Shown here one piece after another: positions 19,601 through 32,659 of a stretch of 64,000 bases of DNA; positions within the stretch are counted from its first letter, which is position 1, and every line of letters starts with the position of its first letter. Source of the DNA: Theocolax elegans (Eukaryota > Arthropoda > Insecta > Hymenoptera > Cerocephalidae). The position numbers were made by a program, and so were the translations under genes. The stretch is taken from the NCBI GenBank assembly GCA_026168455.1, contig CM047426.1, positions 52,311,085 to 52,375,084 of the forward strand, written 5' to 3'. The notes under the pieces were generated by a model, which searched no databases, was not told the DNA's origin, and saw nothing but the letters and a program-made list of their open reading frames with translations.

Positions 19601-22600
19601 CTTTTTGTTCGGTTTTCTCGAAATTTAAAGCTGTTGAATTCATTTAATTTTCTTTATATTTGTAGGTTAGGTTTGTCTTAGTATTAGAAAGATGTAGGAA
19701 AAGTTTGATCGTTTGTAAAAGATACAAGGGTAGATTATAAGGGATGAAAAATATCATTTTTGCCGTAAATCTGCTTTTACCATCGGTTATCTCAAAATTT
19801 CAAACTTTTGTAATTCTTTAATTTTCTTTACATTGGTAGGTTTATTTTGCCTTTGTATTTGAAACATGTAGGAAAAGTTTGAGAGTTCAGTAAAAGATAG
19901 ACGGGTAGATTATAAGGGATGAAAAATGTCACTTTTGCCGTAAATCATCTTTTACCATCGGCTTTTTCAAAATTTCAAACTGTTGTAATTCTTTAATTTT
20001 CTTCACTTTCGTAGGTTAGGTTTGTCATAATACTAGAAAGATGTAGGAAAAGTTTGATTGTTTGGAAAAAGATACAAGGGTAGATTATAAGGGATGAAAT
20101 GTGTCATTTTTGCCATAATCAGCTTTTTGTTCGGTTTTCTCGAAATTTAAAGCTGTTGAATTCATTTAATTTCTTTATATTTGTAGGTTAGGTTTGTCTT
20201 AGTATTAGAAAGATGTAGGAAAAGTTTGATCGTTTGTAAAAAGATACAAGGGTAGATTATAAGGGATGAAAAATATCATTTTTGCCGTAAATCTGCTTTT
20301 ACCATCGGTTATCTCAAAATTTCAAACTTTTGTAATTCTTTAATTTTCTTTACATTGGTAGGTTTATTTTGCCTTTGTATTTGAAACATGTAGGAAAAGT
20401 TTGAGAGTTCAGTAAAAGATAGACGGGTAGATTATAAGGGATGAAAAATGTCATTTTTGCCGTAAATCATCTTTTACCATCGGCTTTTTCAAAATTTCAA
20501 ACTGTTGTAATTCTTTAATTTTCTTTACTTTCGTAGGTTTAATTTGCCTTTGTATTAGAAAGATGTAGGAAAAGTTTGAGAGTTCAGTAAAAGATAGAAG
20601 GGTAGTTTATGAGGGATGAAAGTGTCATATTGGCCGACAATACGCTTTTTCCATCGGTTTTCTCAAAATTACAAACTATTGTAGTCCTTTAATTTACTTC
20701 ATATTCCTAGGTTAAGTTTGTTTTAGTACTCGAGAGACGGAAGAAAAGTTTGATTGTTTGGATAAAGATAGAAGGGTTGATTATAACGGATGGAAAGTGT
20801 CATTTTTGCCATAAGCAGCTTTTTTTTATCGGTTTTCTCGAAATTTCAAACCGTTGATTCCTTTAATTCACTTAACATTAGTAGGTTTAGTTTGTCATTG
20901 TATTAGAAAGATGTAAGAAATATTTGAGAATTCAGTAAAAGATAGAAGGGTAGTTTATGAAGGATGAAAGTGTCATATTGGCCGCCAATACGCTTTTTCA
21001 ATCGGATTTCTCAAAATTTCAAACTGATGATTCCTTTAATTCTCTTAACATTAGTAGGCTTAGTTTGTCATTGTATTAGAAAGATGTAAGAAATATTTGT
21101 GAGTTCAGTAAAAGATAGAAGGGTAGTTTATGAGGGATGAAAGTGTCATATTGGCCGCCAATACGCTTTTTCCATCGGTTTTCTCAAAATTTCAAACTGT
21201 TGTCGTGCTTTAATTTTCTTGATATTCATAGGTTATGTTTGTCTTAGTACTAGAAAGATGTAGGAAAAGTTTGATCATTCTGAAAAGAATTGAAGGGTTT
21301 ATTATAAGGGATGGAAAGGGTCATTTTTGCCATAATCAGCCTTTTGATCGATTTTCTCGAATTTGCAAGCTGTTCAAATAATTTAATTTTCTTTATATTT
21401 GTAGGTTAGATTTGTCTTAGGATTAGAAACATGTATGACAAGTTTGATCGTTCGGAAAAAGATACAAGGGTAGATTATAAGGAATGAAAAGTGTCATTTT
21501 TGCCGTAAATCTGCTTTTACCATCGGTTTTCTCAAAATTTCAAACTGTTGTAATTCTTCAATTTTCTTTACATTGATAGGTTTATTTTGCTTTTGTATTA
21601 GAAATATGTAGGTAAAGTTTGAGAGTTCAGTAAAAGATAGAAGAGTAGTTTATGAGGGATAAAAGTGTCATATTGGCCGCCAATACGCTTTTTCCATCGG
21701 TTTTCTGAAAATTACAAACTATTGTAGTCCTTTAATTTTTTTCATATTCATAGGTTAGGTTTGTCATAATACTAGAAAGATGTAGGAAAAGTTTGATTGT
21801 TTGGAAAAAGATACAAGGGTAGATTATAAGGGATGAAATGTGTCATTTTTGCCATAATCAGCTTTTTTGTTCGGTTTTCTCGAAATTTAAAGCTGTTGAA
21901 TTCATTTAATTTTCTTTATATTTGTAGGTTAGGTTTGTCTTAGTATTAGAAAGATGTAGGAAAAGTTTGATCGTTTGTAAAAAGATACAAGGGTAGATTA
22001 TAAGGGATGAAAAATGTCATTTTTGCCGTAAATCTGCTTTTACCATCGGTTTTCTCAAAATTTAAAACTTTTGTAATTCTTTAATTTTCTTTACATTGGT
22101 AGGTTTATTTTGCCTTTGTATTTGAAACATGTAGGAAAAGTTTGAGAGTTCAGTGAAAGATAGACGGGTAGATTATAAGGGATGAAAAATGTCATTTTTG
22201 CCGTAAATCATCTTTTACCATCGGCTTTTTCAAAATTTCAAACTTTTGTAATTCTTTAATTTTCTTTACTTTCGTAGGTTTAATTTGCCTTTGTATTAGA
22301 AAGATGTAGGAAAGTTTGAGAGTTCAGTAAAAGATAGACGGGTAGTTTATGAGGGATGAAAGTGTCATATTGGCCGACAATACGCTTTTTCCATCGGTTT
22401 TCTCAAAATTACAAACTATTGTAGTCCTTTAATTTACTTCATATTCCTAGGTTAAGTATGTTTTAGTACTCGAGAGATGGAGGAATAGTTTAATTGTTTG
22501 GAAAAATGTACAAGGGTAGATTATAAGGGATGAAATGTGTCATTTTTGCCGTAATCAGCTTTTTGATCGGTTTTCTCGAAATTTAAAGCTGTTGAAATCA

Positions 22601-25600
22601 TTTAATTTTTTTTATATTTGTAGGTTAGGTTTGTCTTAGTATTAGAAAGATGTAGGAAAAGTTTGAGAGTTTAGTAAAAGATAGAAGGGTAGTTTATGAG
22701 GGATGAAAGTGTCATATTGGCCGCTAATACGCTGTTTCCATCGGTTTTCTCAAAATTTCAAACTGTTGTCGTGCTTTAATTTTCTTGATATTCATAGGTT
22801 ATGTTTGTCTTAGTACTAGAAAGATGTAGGAAAAGTTTGATTGTTTGGATAAAGATAGAAGGGTTGATTATAACGGATGGAAAGTGTCATTTTTGCCATA
22901 AGCAGCTTTTTTTTATCGGTTTTCTCGAAATTTCAAACCGTTGATTCCTTTAATTCACTTAACATTAGTAGGTTTAGTTTGTCATTCTATTAGAAAGATG
23001 TAAGAAATATTTGAGAATTCAGTAAAAGATAGAAGGTTAGTTTATGAGGGATGAAAGTGTCATATTGGCCGCCAATACGCTTTTTCAGTCGGATTTCTCA
23101 AAATTTCAAACTGTTGATTCCTTTAATTCTCTTAACATTAGTAGGTTTAGTTTGTCATTGTATTAGAAAGATGTAAGAAATATTTGTGAGTTCAGTAAAA
23201 GATAGAAGGGTACTTTATGAGGGATGAAAGTGTCATATTGGCCGCCAATACGCTTTTTCCATCGGTTGTCTCAAAATTTCAAACTGTTGTCGTGCTTTCA
23301 TTTACTTGATATTCATAGGTTATGTTTGTCTTAGTACTAGAAAGATGTAGGAAAAGTTTGATCTTTCTGAAAAGAATTGAAGGGTTTATTATAAGGGATG
23401 GAACGGGTCATTTTGCCATAATCAGCCTTTTGATGGGTTTTTTCGAATTTGCAAGCTGTTCAAATAATTTAGTTTTTCTTTATATTTGTAGGTTAGTTTT
23501 GTCTTAGTATTAGAAAGATGTAGGAAAAGTGTGATCGATTGTAAAAAGATACAAGGGTAGATTATAAGGGATGAAAAATATCATTTTTGCCGTAAATCTG
23601 CTTTTACCATCGGTTTTCTCAAAATTTCAAACTTTTGTAATTCTTTAATTTTCTTTACATTGGTAGGTTTATTTTGCCTTTGTATTTGAAACATGTAGGA
23701 AAAGTTTGAGAGTTCAGTAAAAGATAGACGGGTAGATTATAAGGGATGAAAAATGTCATTTTTGCCGTAAATCATCTTTACCATCGGCTTTTTCAAAATT
23801 CAAACTGTTGTAATTCTTTAATTTTCTTATCGTTTCGTAGGTTTAATTTGCCTTTGTATTAGAAAGATGTAGGAAAAGTATGAGAGTCCAGTAAAAGATA
23901 GAAGGGTAGTTTATGAGGGATGAAAGTGTCATATTGGCCGACAATACGCTTTTTCCATCGGTTTTCTCAAAATTACAAACTATTGTAGTCCTTTAATTTA
24001 CTTCATATTCCTAGGTTAAAGTTTGTTTTAGTACTCGAGAGATGAGGAATAGTTTAATTGTTTGGAAAAAATGTACAAGGGTAGATTATAAGGGATGAAA
24101 TGTGTCATTTTTGCCGTAATCAGCTTTTTGATCGGTTTTTATCGAAATTTAAAGCTGTTTGAAATCATTTAATTTTTTTATATTGTAGGTTTAAGTTTGT
24201 CTTAGTATTAGAAAGATGTAGGAAAAGTTTGGAGTTTCGTAAAAGATAGAAGGGTAAGTTTATGAGGGATGAAAGTGTCATATTGGCCGCCAATACGCTT
24301 TTTCCATCGGTTGTCTCAAAATTTCAAACTGTTGTCGTGCTTTCATTTACTTGATATTCATAGGTTATGTTTGTCTTAGTACTAGAAAGATGTAGGAAAA
24401 GTTTGATCTTTCTGAAAAGAATTGAAGGGTTTATTATAAGGGATGGAACGGGTCATTTTGCCATAATCAGCCTTTTGATGGGTTTTTTCGAATTTGCAAG
24501 CTGTTCAAATAATTTAGTTTTTTCTTTATATTTGTAGGTTAGTTTTGTCTTAGTATTAGAAAGATGTAGGAAAAGTGTGATCGATTGTAAAAAGATACAA
24601 GGGTAGATTATAAGGGATGAAAAATATCATTTTTGCCGTAAATCTGCTTTTACCATCGGTTATCTCAAAATTTCAAACTTTTGTAATTCTTTAATTTTCT
24701 TTACATTGGTAGGTTTATTTTGCCTTTGTATTTGAAACATGTAGGAAAAGTTTGAGAGTTCAGTAAAAGATAGACGGGTAGATTATAAGGGATGAAAAAT
24801 GTCATTTGTGCCGTAAATCATCTTTTACCATCGGCTTTTTCAAAATTTCAAACTGTTGTAATTCTTTAATTTTCTTTACATTGGTAGGTTTATTTTGCCT
24901 TTGTATTTGAAACATGTAGGAAAAGTTTGAGAGTTCAGTAAAAGATAGACAGGTAGATTATAAGGGATGAAAGTGTCATATTGGCCGACAATACGCTTTT
25001 TCCATCGGTTTTCTCAAAATTACAAACTATTGTAGTCCTTTAATTTACTTCATATTCCTAGGTTAAGTTTGCTTTAGTACTCGAGAGATGTAGGAATAGT
25101 TTAATTGTTTGAAAAAATGTACAAGGGTAGATTATAAGGGATGAAATGTGTCATTTTTGACGTAATCAGCTTTTTGATCGGTTTTATCGTAATTTAAAGC
25201 TGTTGAAATCATTTAATTTTTTTTATATTTGTAGGTTAAGTTTGTCTTAGTATTAGAAAGATGTAGGAAAAGTTTGAGAGTTTAGTAAAAGATAGAAGGG
25301 TAGTTTATGAGGGATGAAAGTGTCATATTGGCCGCTATTGCGCTGTTTCCATCGGTTTTCTCAAAAGTACAAATTATTGTAGTCCTTTAATTTTCATCAT
25401 ATTCATAGGTTAAGTTTGTCTTAGTACTAGAAAGATGTAGGAAAAGTTTGATTGTTTGGATAAAGATAGAAGGGTTGATTATAACGGATGGAAAGTGTCA
25501 TTTTTGCCATAAGCAGCTTTTTTTTATCGGTTTTCTCGAAATTTCAAACCGTTGATTCCTTTAATTAACTTAACATTAGTAGGTTTAGTTTGTCATTGTA

Positions 25601-27060
25601 TTAGAAAGATGTAAGAAATATTTGAGAATTCAGTAAAAGATAGAAGGGTAGTTTATGAGGGATGAAAGTGTCATATTGGCCGCCAATACGTTTTTTCAAT
25701 CGGATTTCTCAAAATTTCAAACTGTTGATTCCTTTAATTCTCTTAACATTAGTAGGTTTAGTTTGTCATTGTATTAGAAAGATGTAAGAAATATTTGAGA
25801 GTTCAGTAAAAGATAGAAGGGTAGTTTATGAGGGATGAAAGTGTCATATTGGCCGCTAATACGCTTTTTCCATCGGTTTTCTCAAAATTTCAAACTGTTG
25901 TTGTTCTTTAATTTTATAAAAATTCACAAGTTAAGCTTGTCTTAATTTTTGTAAGATGTGGAAAAAGTTTGATAGTTCGGAAAAAGATAGAGGGGTAGTT
26001 TATAAGAGATGAAGCTTATCATTTTTCCCGTATATCTGCTCTTACCATCGGTTTTCTCAAAATTTCAAACTGCTGTTGTCCTTTAGTTTGATAAAAATTT
26101 TCAAGTTAAGCTTGTCTTAGTTTTAGTAAGATGTGGAAAAAGTTTGATCGTTCGGAAAAAGATACAAGGGTATATTATAAGGGATGAAAAGTGTCATATT
26201 GGCCACACATACGCTATTATCATCGGTTTTCTCAAAATTTCAAACTGTCGTTGTCCTTTAATTTTATAAAAATTCACAAGTTAAGCTTGTCTTAGTTTTA
26301 GTAAGATGTGGAAAATGTTTGATAGTTCGGAAAAAGATAGAGGGGTAGTTTATAAGGGATGAAACTTATCATTTTTGCCGTAAATCTGCTCTTGCCATCG
26401 GTTTTCTCAAAATTTCAATCTGTTGAAATCATTTAATTTTCTTTATATGTGTAGGTTAGGTTTGTCTTAGTATTAGAAACATGTATGACAAGTTTAATCG
26501 TTCGGAAAAAGATACAAGGGTAGATTATAAGGGATGAAAAGTGTCATATTGGCCACACATACGCTATTATCATCAGTTTTCTCAAAATTTCAAACTGTTG
26601 TTGTCCTTTAGTTTGATAAAAATTTTCAAGTTAAGCTTGTCTTAGTTTTAGTAAGATGTGGAAAAAGTTTGATAGTTCGGAAAAACATAGGAGGGTAGTT
26701 AATAAGGGATGAAAATTGTCATATTGGCCGATAATACGCTATTTTCTTTGGTAATCTCTCATTTTCAAACTGTTGTAGTCCTTTAATTTTGATTTATTTA
26801 TAATTGACAAGTTAAGCTTGACTTAGTTTTAGAAAGATGTTGGAAAAGTTTGATCATTCGGAAAAAGATAGAAGGGTTGATTATAAGGGATGGAAACTGT
26901 CATATTGGCCGCCAATACGCTTTTTCCATCGGTTTTCTCAAAATTACAAACTATTGTAGTTCTTTAATTTTTTTCATATTCATATGTTAGGTTTGTCTTA
27001 ATACTAGAAAGATGTAGGAAAAGTTTGATTGTTCGGAAAAAGGTTGAATGGTAGATTAGG
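16633..27060. repeat. ~174-bp satellite array, about 60 monomers with higher-order structure
   Basis: All units are head-to-tail. A monomer runs from GTGTCATATTGGCCGACAAT through CCATCGGTTTTCTCAAAAT, TTTAATTTTCTT, TAGGTTAGGTTTGTC, TAGAAAGATGTAGGAAAAGT and AAGATACAAGGGTAGATTAT. Several monomer types recur in order: A (ATATTGGCCGACAATACGC), B (TTTTTGCCATAATCAGC), C (TTTTTGCCGTAAATCTGC) and D (TTTTTGCCGTAAATCATC). A-B-C-D blocks of ~0.7 kb are seen at 17665-18364, 19405-20098 and 21667-22360. E/F variants (AAGCAGC; CCGCCAATACGC) appear at 16801, 20793, 22883 and 25500. No open frame here is credible. Confidence 0.95.
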
Positions 27061-27518
27061 AGTGATGGAAAGTGTATATCGCTAATGTATATGCCGTGTA
27101 CCCCTTAAAGCCATCTCCTGGTGTTGGATTTGGGATTGGTCGGTGTATTTCTTTTCCTTTCTCATGTTATACGACTTTTAATGCATTCTGATGGTTTTTA
27201 GTTGGATATTTTAAATTTTGTAATTTCGTTGTGGTCCAACGATGAAAACTTCAGTTACATTGACTTTCGTCGATTTAGTTCTAAAAAAGTAAATAATAAT
27301 TTTTTTCTACTGTCCTTTATTTTTTCTATTTGTATTTATCGGTTTTTTGTAGGTGAGTAAGAAAATTTATATAATGTTAACATTTCATATAATTTCTTTT
27401 TCTTAATTTTCTCTTACTCTTCCACAATTTAAATGTATTTTTTACTAATAAATGTTCGTCCTGTTCCATTTGCATGTTTTCTTTGTAGTACACTAACTGT
27501 TACTGATATCCTTACTAG
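27061..27518. other. Non-coding AT-rich stretch between satellite and transposase
   Basis: The satellite pattern ends at about 27060. A GTGAGT donor-like site at ~27352 and a TTACTAG acceptor-like site ending at 27518 could frame an intron of the following transposase gene, but no upstream transposase exon was recognised. Confidence 0.35.
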
Positions 27519-27974
27519 ATTGGTCCAGTATTCTTACCTCCTCGGGTGAATGGTCCCTTGTACCTCCAATTCCTTACCGAAACGCTCCCAATCCTGCTTG
27601 AAGATTTACCACTGGCTGACAGGCAGAGCCTTATTTACATGCATGACGGAGCACCATGTCATTTTTCTAGAGTGGTAACGGACCATCTTAACAGGACGTA
27701 TCCAAACCGCTGGATAGGGCGCAACGGTCCGATTCGATGGCCACCGCGTTCTCCCGATTTGACCCCACTTGATTATTTTCTATGGGGAAATATCAAGGAG
27801 CGGGTATTCCGTAAGGAAGTCAGGTCTGCGGATGAATGTCGTCGGTTGATCGAAGAGTCATTCGATAACCTCAAGCAGGATGAGGATCTAATTGTAAGGG
27901 CTATTGATTCCCTTACAAGAAGATCCGAATTTCTGTTGGAAGTCGAAGGGCGACACTTCGAACAGCTTCTTTGA
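27519..27974 (+). pseudogene. 3' part of a Tc1/mariner-superfamily (IS630-like) transposase
   Basis: The frame is open from the codon after TAG at 27518 (IGPVFLPPRVNGPLYLQFL), 9 codons before the first Met. It contains the second and third catalytic residues in YMHDGAPCHFSR and PPRSPDLTPLDYFLWG. I count 41 residues between the two Asp, a DD41D-type spacing. The C-terminal end GRHFEQLL is usual for this group. The DNA-binding N-terminus and the first catalytic Asp are missing, either on an unrecognised exon or deleted. A sequence ACACCCTGTATA at ~29991-30002 looks like the right-hand terminal repeat of such elements, but no left end was seen. Probably inactive. Confidence 0.75.
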
Positions 27975-28099
27975 AGAATCCCAAGACAACGTGAGTTTCC
28001 GTACATTTCTAACTCTTCAATGACATGTAAAGCTCCCGTTTCATTCTATCTTACTCATTCGCCCTTCCGTCTCTTTTTTCAGCTGGATTTGGGATGCTG

Positions 28100-29690
28100 C
28101 AGTGTGCAGAAAATTATAGCCTGAATATTGTACGCAATTCAAAATTGTACAAAAATGTATACCAAACTTGTATATAAAATAGGATTTACACTAGAAGTAA
28201 AAAATATGATCGATATTAAAAAAAATTCTTACAATTTATTTGTTGTTAATCGGAGTATTTCAACAAAAACAATTAAATCATATTCTGATAATATTTTTAT
28301 TTCATCGGCTAAAAGACGCTAAATGTTCAAAAAATTGATAACAATATTATCAATTTTTGTCAATAAGCATTTACACTACGAGTAGCAAAAATGAAGGACA
28401 ATAAAATTAAATCTCGCATATTTTTATTTGCACTTAATGAGATAAATACAAGAAGCGCATTGAATTCATATTCTGATAAATTTTGTATTTTGCGGCTATA
28501 AGTCGTTAAATAATCAAATAATTTATTAAATAATTATTAATTTTTGTAAAATAGGATTTATACTAGAAGTAAAAAATACGATCGATATTATAAAAAACAT
28601 TCTTACAATTTTTTATTTGTTGTTAATCGGAGAAATTCATCAAAAACAATTAAATCATATTCTGATAATATTTTATTTCATCGGCTAAAAGGCGCTAGAT
28701 GTTCAAAAAATTAATAACAATATTATCAATTTTTGTAACTAAGCAATTACACTTAAGTAAAAAAAATGAATAACAATAAAATTAAATCTCGCATATTTTT
28801 ATTTGCACTTAATGAGATAAATTCAAGAAGCGCTTTGAATTCATATTCTGATAAATTTTGTATTTTGCGGCTATAAGTCGTTAAATAATCAAATAATTTA
28901 TTAAATAATTATTAATTTTTGTAAAATAGGATTTATACTAGAAGTAAAAAATACGATCGATATTAAAAAAAATTCTTTCAATTTTTTATTTGTTGTTAAA
29001 CGGAGAAATTCATCAAAAACAATTAAATCATATTCTGATAATATTTTATTTCATCGGCTAAATGACGCTAAATGTTCAAAAAATTGATAACAATATTATC
29101 AATTTTTGTAAATAAGCATTTACACTATGAGTAGAAAAAATGAAGAACAATAAAATTAAATCTCGCATATTTTTATTTGCACTTAATGAGATAAATTGAA
29201 GAAGCGCATTGAACTCATATTCTGATAAATTTTGTATTTTGTATTTTGCGGCTATAAGTCGTTAAATAATCAAATAATTTATTAAATAATTATTAATTTT
29301 TGTAAAATAGGATTTATACTAGAAGTAAAAAATACGATCGATATTAAAAAAAATTCTTACAATTTTTTATTTGTTGTTAATCGGAGTATTTCAACAAAAA
29401 CAATTAAATCATATTCTGATAATATTTTATTCCATCGGCTAAATGACGCTAATTGTTCAAAAAATTAATAACAATATTATCAATTTTTGTAACTAAGCAA
29501 TTACACTTAAGTAAAAAAAATGACGGACAATAAAATTAAATCTCGCATATTTTTATTCGCACTAAAAAAGTAAAAAATTCATGAACCGCAATGAATTCAT
29601 ATTCTGAAGTTTTTTTAATTAGTGGCTATTAGTCATTAAACAATGAAAAAATTTATTATTTTATACTACGAGTATAAAAAATGATCGATA
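28100..29690. repeat. ~372-bp dimeric AT-rich satellite, about 4 copies
   Basis: TTATTTGTTGTTAATCGGAG-type landmarks recur at about 28236, 28616, 28986 and 29362. Within each unit the two halves are related: CATATTCTGATAATATTTTA...CATCGGCTAAAAGACGCTAA and CATATTCTGATAAATTTTGT...TGCGGCTATAAGTCGTTAAA. The repeat is therefore a dimer of ~185-bp monomers. The last copy is truncated near 29690. Confidence 0.85.
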
Positions 29691-30296
29691 AAAAAAATGA
29701 CTCGCTATACGTAAGCTCCAGAAAATTTCATTCTCCCGCTCTCTCATTTTCTGTCTCTCTTTCTTCTCCTACCGCGAGTTACCGCTTCCCTCTCCAAGCG
29801 ACTCTTCCTCGCGCCGCTTGCCCCGCAACTTGCCTCCGTACGCTCAGGCGCGCTCTCATTCGCTGATTTATTTGTAACTTTAATTGACATTATCTTATTA
29901 ATTATGCATCAAATCAAAATTTGCTAAAGGAAAAAGTTGCTTAGAATCTCCTGCTCTGCATGTATGCCGAAGGAACGGAATCATTAAAAGAACACCCTGT
30001 ATAATAAGTTTAAATAAATCATGATGGCGATTTCTCAGCCAATATTTAATTATTTCGTAACAACTCATATTCAGTTAATTCATAACAATTAATAATAAGT
30101 TTATTTTTTAATTATTTAATTATGATGGCGATTTCTCAGCCAATATTCAGTCAATTTATAATAATTAATATTAAAGTTATTTATTAATTATTTATATGTA
30201 ATAATAAGTCAATAACATATTTATAAGTATATTTATAATTCTTATTACATTTATATATATGTATGTATTTAGACAATGAAAAAAATAATATATATA
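29691..30296. other. Mixed spacer with a short CT-rich block and a 100-bp direct repeat
   Basis: A CT/GC-rich stretch (29735-29870) is followed by AT-rich DNA. TGATGGCGATTTCTCAGCCA occurs at 30022 and 30122, a ~100-bp tandem repeat. ACACCCTGTATA at ~29991 is a candidate element terminus. No gene. Confidence 0.4.
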
Positions 30297-31954
30297 TGGG
30301 TGGTTCTCTGTGACATCGAAGATGAAAAAAATAAATATTGCTATAACTGTGGGAATATGTTTAAGAGGTATCCAGTAGTTCTCCTGAATTTTTTCAGATT
30401 TTTTCTGGGCCATTATTTTAAGTTACAGAGAGTCAAAGTTGACATTTTAGCACCTTTTTTGCACTATATGCCCATTTTCATGAATTTTTAGCTCCCAGGG
30501 AATGCATTTTTCACTAAAAACATAAGTATGACTTTTTTTGTAAAATTTTCCGAACTTTTCATTAAAAATACTTTTAAAGACATAAATGTATGCTGTCACA
30601 CTCTTGTAAGCCATTTAAACCTTAAATAGTGAAAATCAGCAATTCTGCTCCGGACTCTGGTAACCTAATACTGTCTAAAAGATGTCTTTTTATAGTCAGA
30701 AACTGCCTAAAAATTTCCAGAGTGGGTCTAAATCATTAAGATCACTTATGGTCAAAATATCCGGGAAAAGTGCCCGAAATATTAATAGAAATGTATATTT
30801 GTTGCCTTATAACGATGAATCTAGTAGCATGATCATTGCAAAAAAATTTGTGCACTTACCTTGGAGTGGTAGAAAAGTATCTTCACTAGTTTCAGTATCC
30901 ATCTAATCCCCTGTGAGCTGCTAAAAATACAAATATTATTATACAAATGTAAAAAACTAATTTTTAAACATTTATAATGCTGAATTTTTAGTTTTACATC
31001 CCTTACAAGAATTATAATACTAATCTGAAGGATTACTATAAATATATAAACATCATTATTACAATAACTGAATATACGTATTTAATACAAAAGATATATA
31101 AATAAATCGGATATATAATTATAATGAATAATATGATAACGTGACAGTGACAAGTTTATGAAATCTAAACAATGTATTGCTGAATAATAATAATAATAAT
31201 GTTGATACTTTTATAGTAATCCTTCAGATTAGTATTATAATTCTTGTAAGGGATGTAAAGCTAAAAATCCAGCATTATAAATGTTTAAAAAATAATTTTT
31301 TATAATTTTATAATAATATTTGTATTTTTAGCAGCTTACAGGGGATTAGATGGATACTGAAACAAGTGGAGATACTTTTCTACCATTCCAAGGTAAGTGC
31401 ATAAATTTTTTGCAATGATCATGCTACTAGATTCATCGTTATAAGGCAACAAATATACATTTCTATTAATATTTCGGGCACTTTTCCCGGATATTTTGAC
31501 CATAAGTGATCTTAATGATTTAGACCCACTCTGGAAATTTTTAGGCAGTTTCTGACTATAAAAAGACATCTTTTAGACAGTATTAGGTTACCAGAGTCCG
31601 GAGCAGAATTGCTGATTTTCACTATTTAAGGTTTAAATGGCTTACAAGAGTGTGACAGCATACATTTCTGTCTTTAAAAGTATTTTTAATGAAAAGTTCG
31701 GAAAATTTTACAAAAAAAGTCATACTTATGTTTTTAGTGAAAAATGCATCCCCTGGGAGCTAAAAATTCATGAAAATGGGCATATAATGCAAAAAAGTGC
31801 TAAAATCTCAACTTTGACTCTCTGTAACTTAAAATAATGGCCCAGAAAAAATCTGAAAAAATTCAGGAGAACTACTGGATACCTCTAAAACATATTCCCA
31901 CAGTTATAGCAATATTTATTTTTTTCATCTTCGATGTCACAGAGAACCACCCAT
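30297..31954. mobile_element. Fold-back element 1 (long inverted repeats ~755 bp, ATGGGTGGTTCTCT ends)
   Basis: The left arm from ATGGGTGGTTCTCTGTGACA (30296-) is matched in reverse by ...TGTCACAGAGAACCACCCAT (ending 31954). The arms, about 30297-31045 and 31200-31954, read almost identically, for example TTATAACGATGAATCTAGTA at 30808 against its complement near 31425. The ~150-bp spacer is AT-rich with a TAA trinucleotide run. Frames inside are mirror images of each other and are not genes. A third arm of the same family occurs at 63062-63814. Confidence 0.85.
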
Positions 31955-32659
31955 ATACAGGGTGATCCAGAAACATAGGTAACATATATATATATTCCGA
32001 TTCAGAAAATTAATTCGAGTATAACCCCGTCGGAATTTTTAAAAAATATTAATTAGGCGAGGCGTAATTAATTTTTGAAATGGGCCAATCAGAGGCCGGA
32101 TTAGGGAAGAAAGGTGAGCGGCGTTGCCGCGCGAGACTAATGCAACAGGTCAACGAGCGAAGCGGCCGAGGCGCCTGAACATAGCTAATGCGTATAGCAG
32201 AAGCGAAGATCGCGAAAGCGAATGAATCGCAAAATATATTTTACGAGATTGATTGTATGAATAAAATGTACAATCAAGGAAATGATTTTTATTTAAGTTT
32301 GAATTAGACCGCAGACTAATAAATTCATTACTACTATTATTAATTTACTTACTAAATCTATAATACGCGTGCGTTATAAATATGAGATTATTACAGTTTT
32401 TAATCTCATCGTATTTACATTAATTTATTGAAACCTTTATGACGAATTTTAAGACAATAAAATTTTGAATTGAATTAAGTTTTGTGTACAATATAGCCAA
32501 TAAATACGTTTACCATAAAGATATATCGCTACATATTGGAAATATATTAATTAATTTTGCAAGTATATTGGCAATAATATTGATAGGTAAATAATTCCTA
32601 GTCCGTGTAAAATGAAATTTAGCTCAAGCCTCAATTCTCCGTTTAAAAAACATAATGCT

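Noticed and set aside
16633..27060. Regularly spaced repeats as a possible CRISPR-like array
   Set aside because: Unit length ~174 bp with no unique spacers; it is a satellite in a eukaryotic genome.
28128..28322. 64-codon frame after the transposase
   Set aside because: Lies within the 372-bp satellite and is not conserved between its copies.
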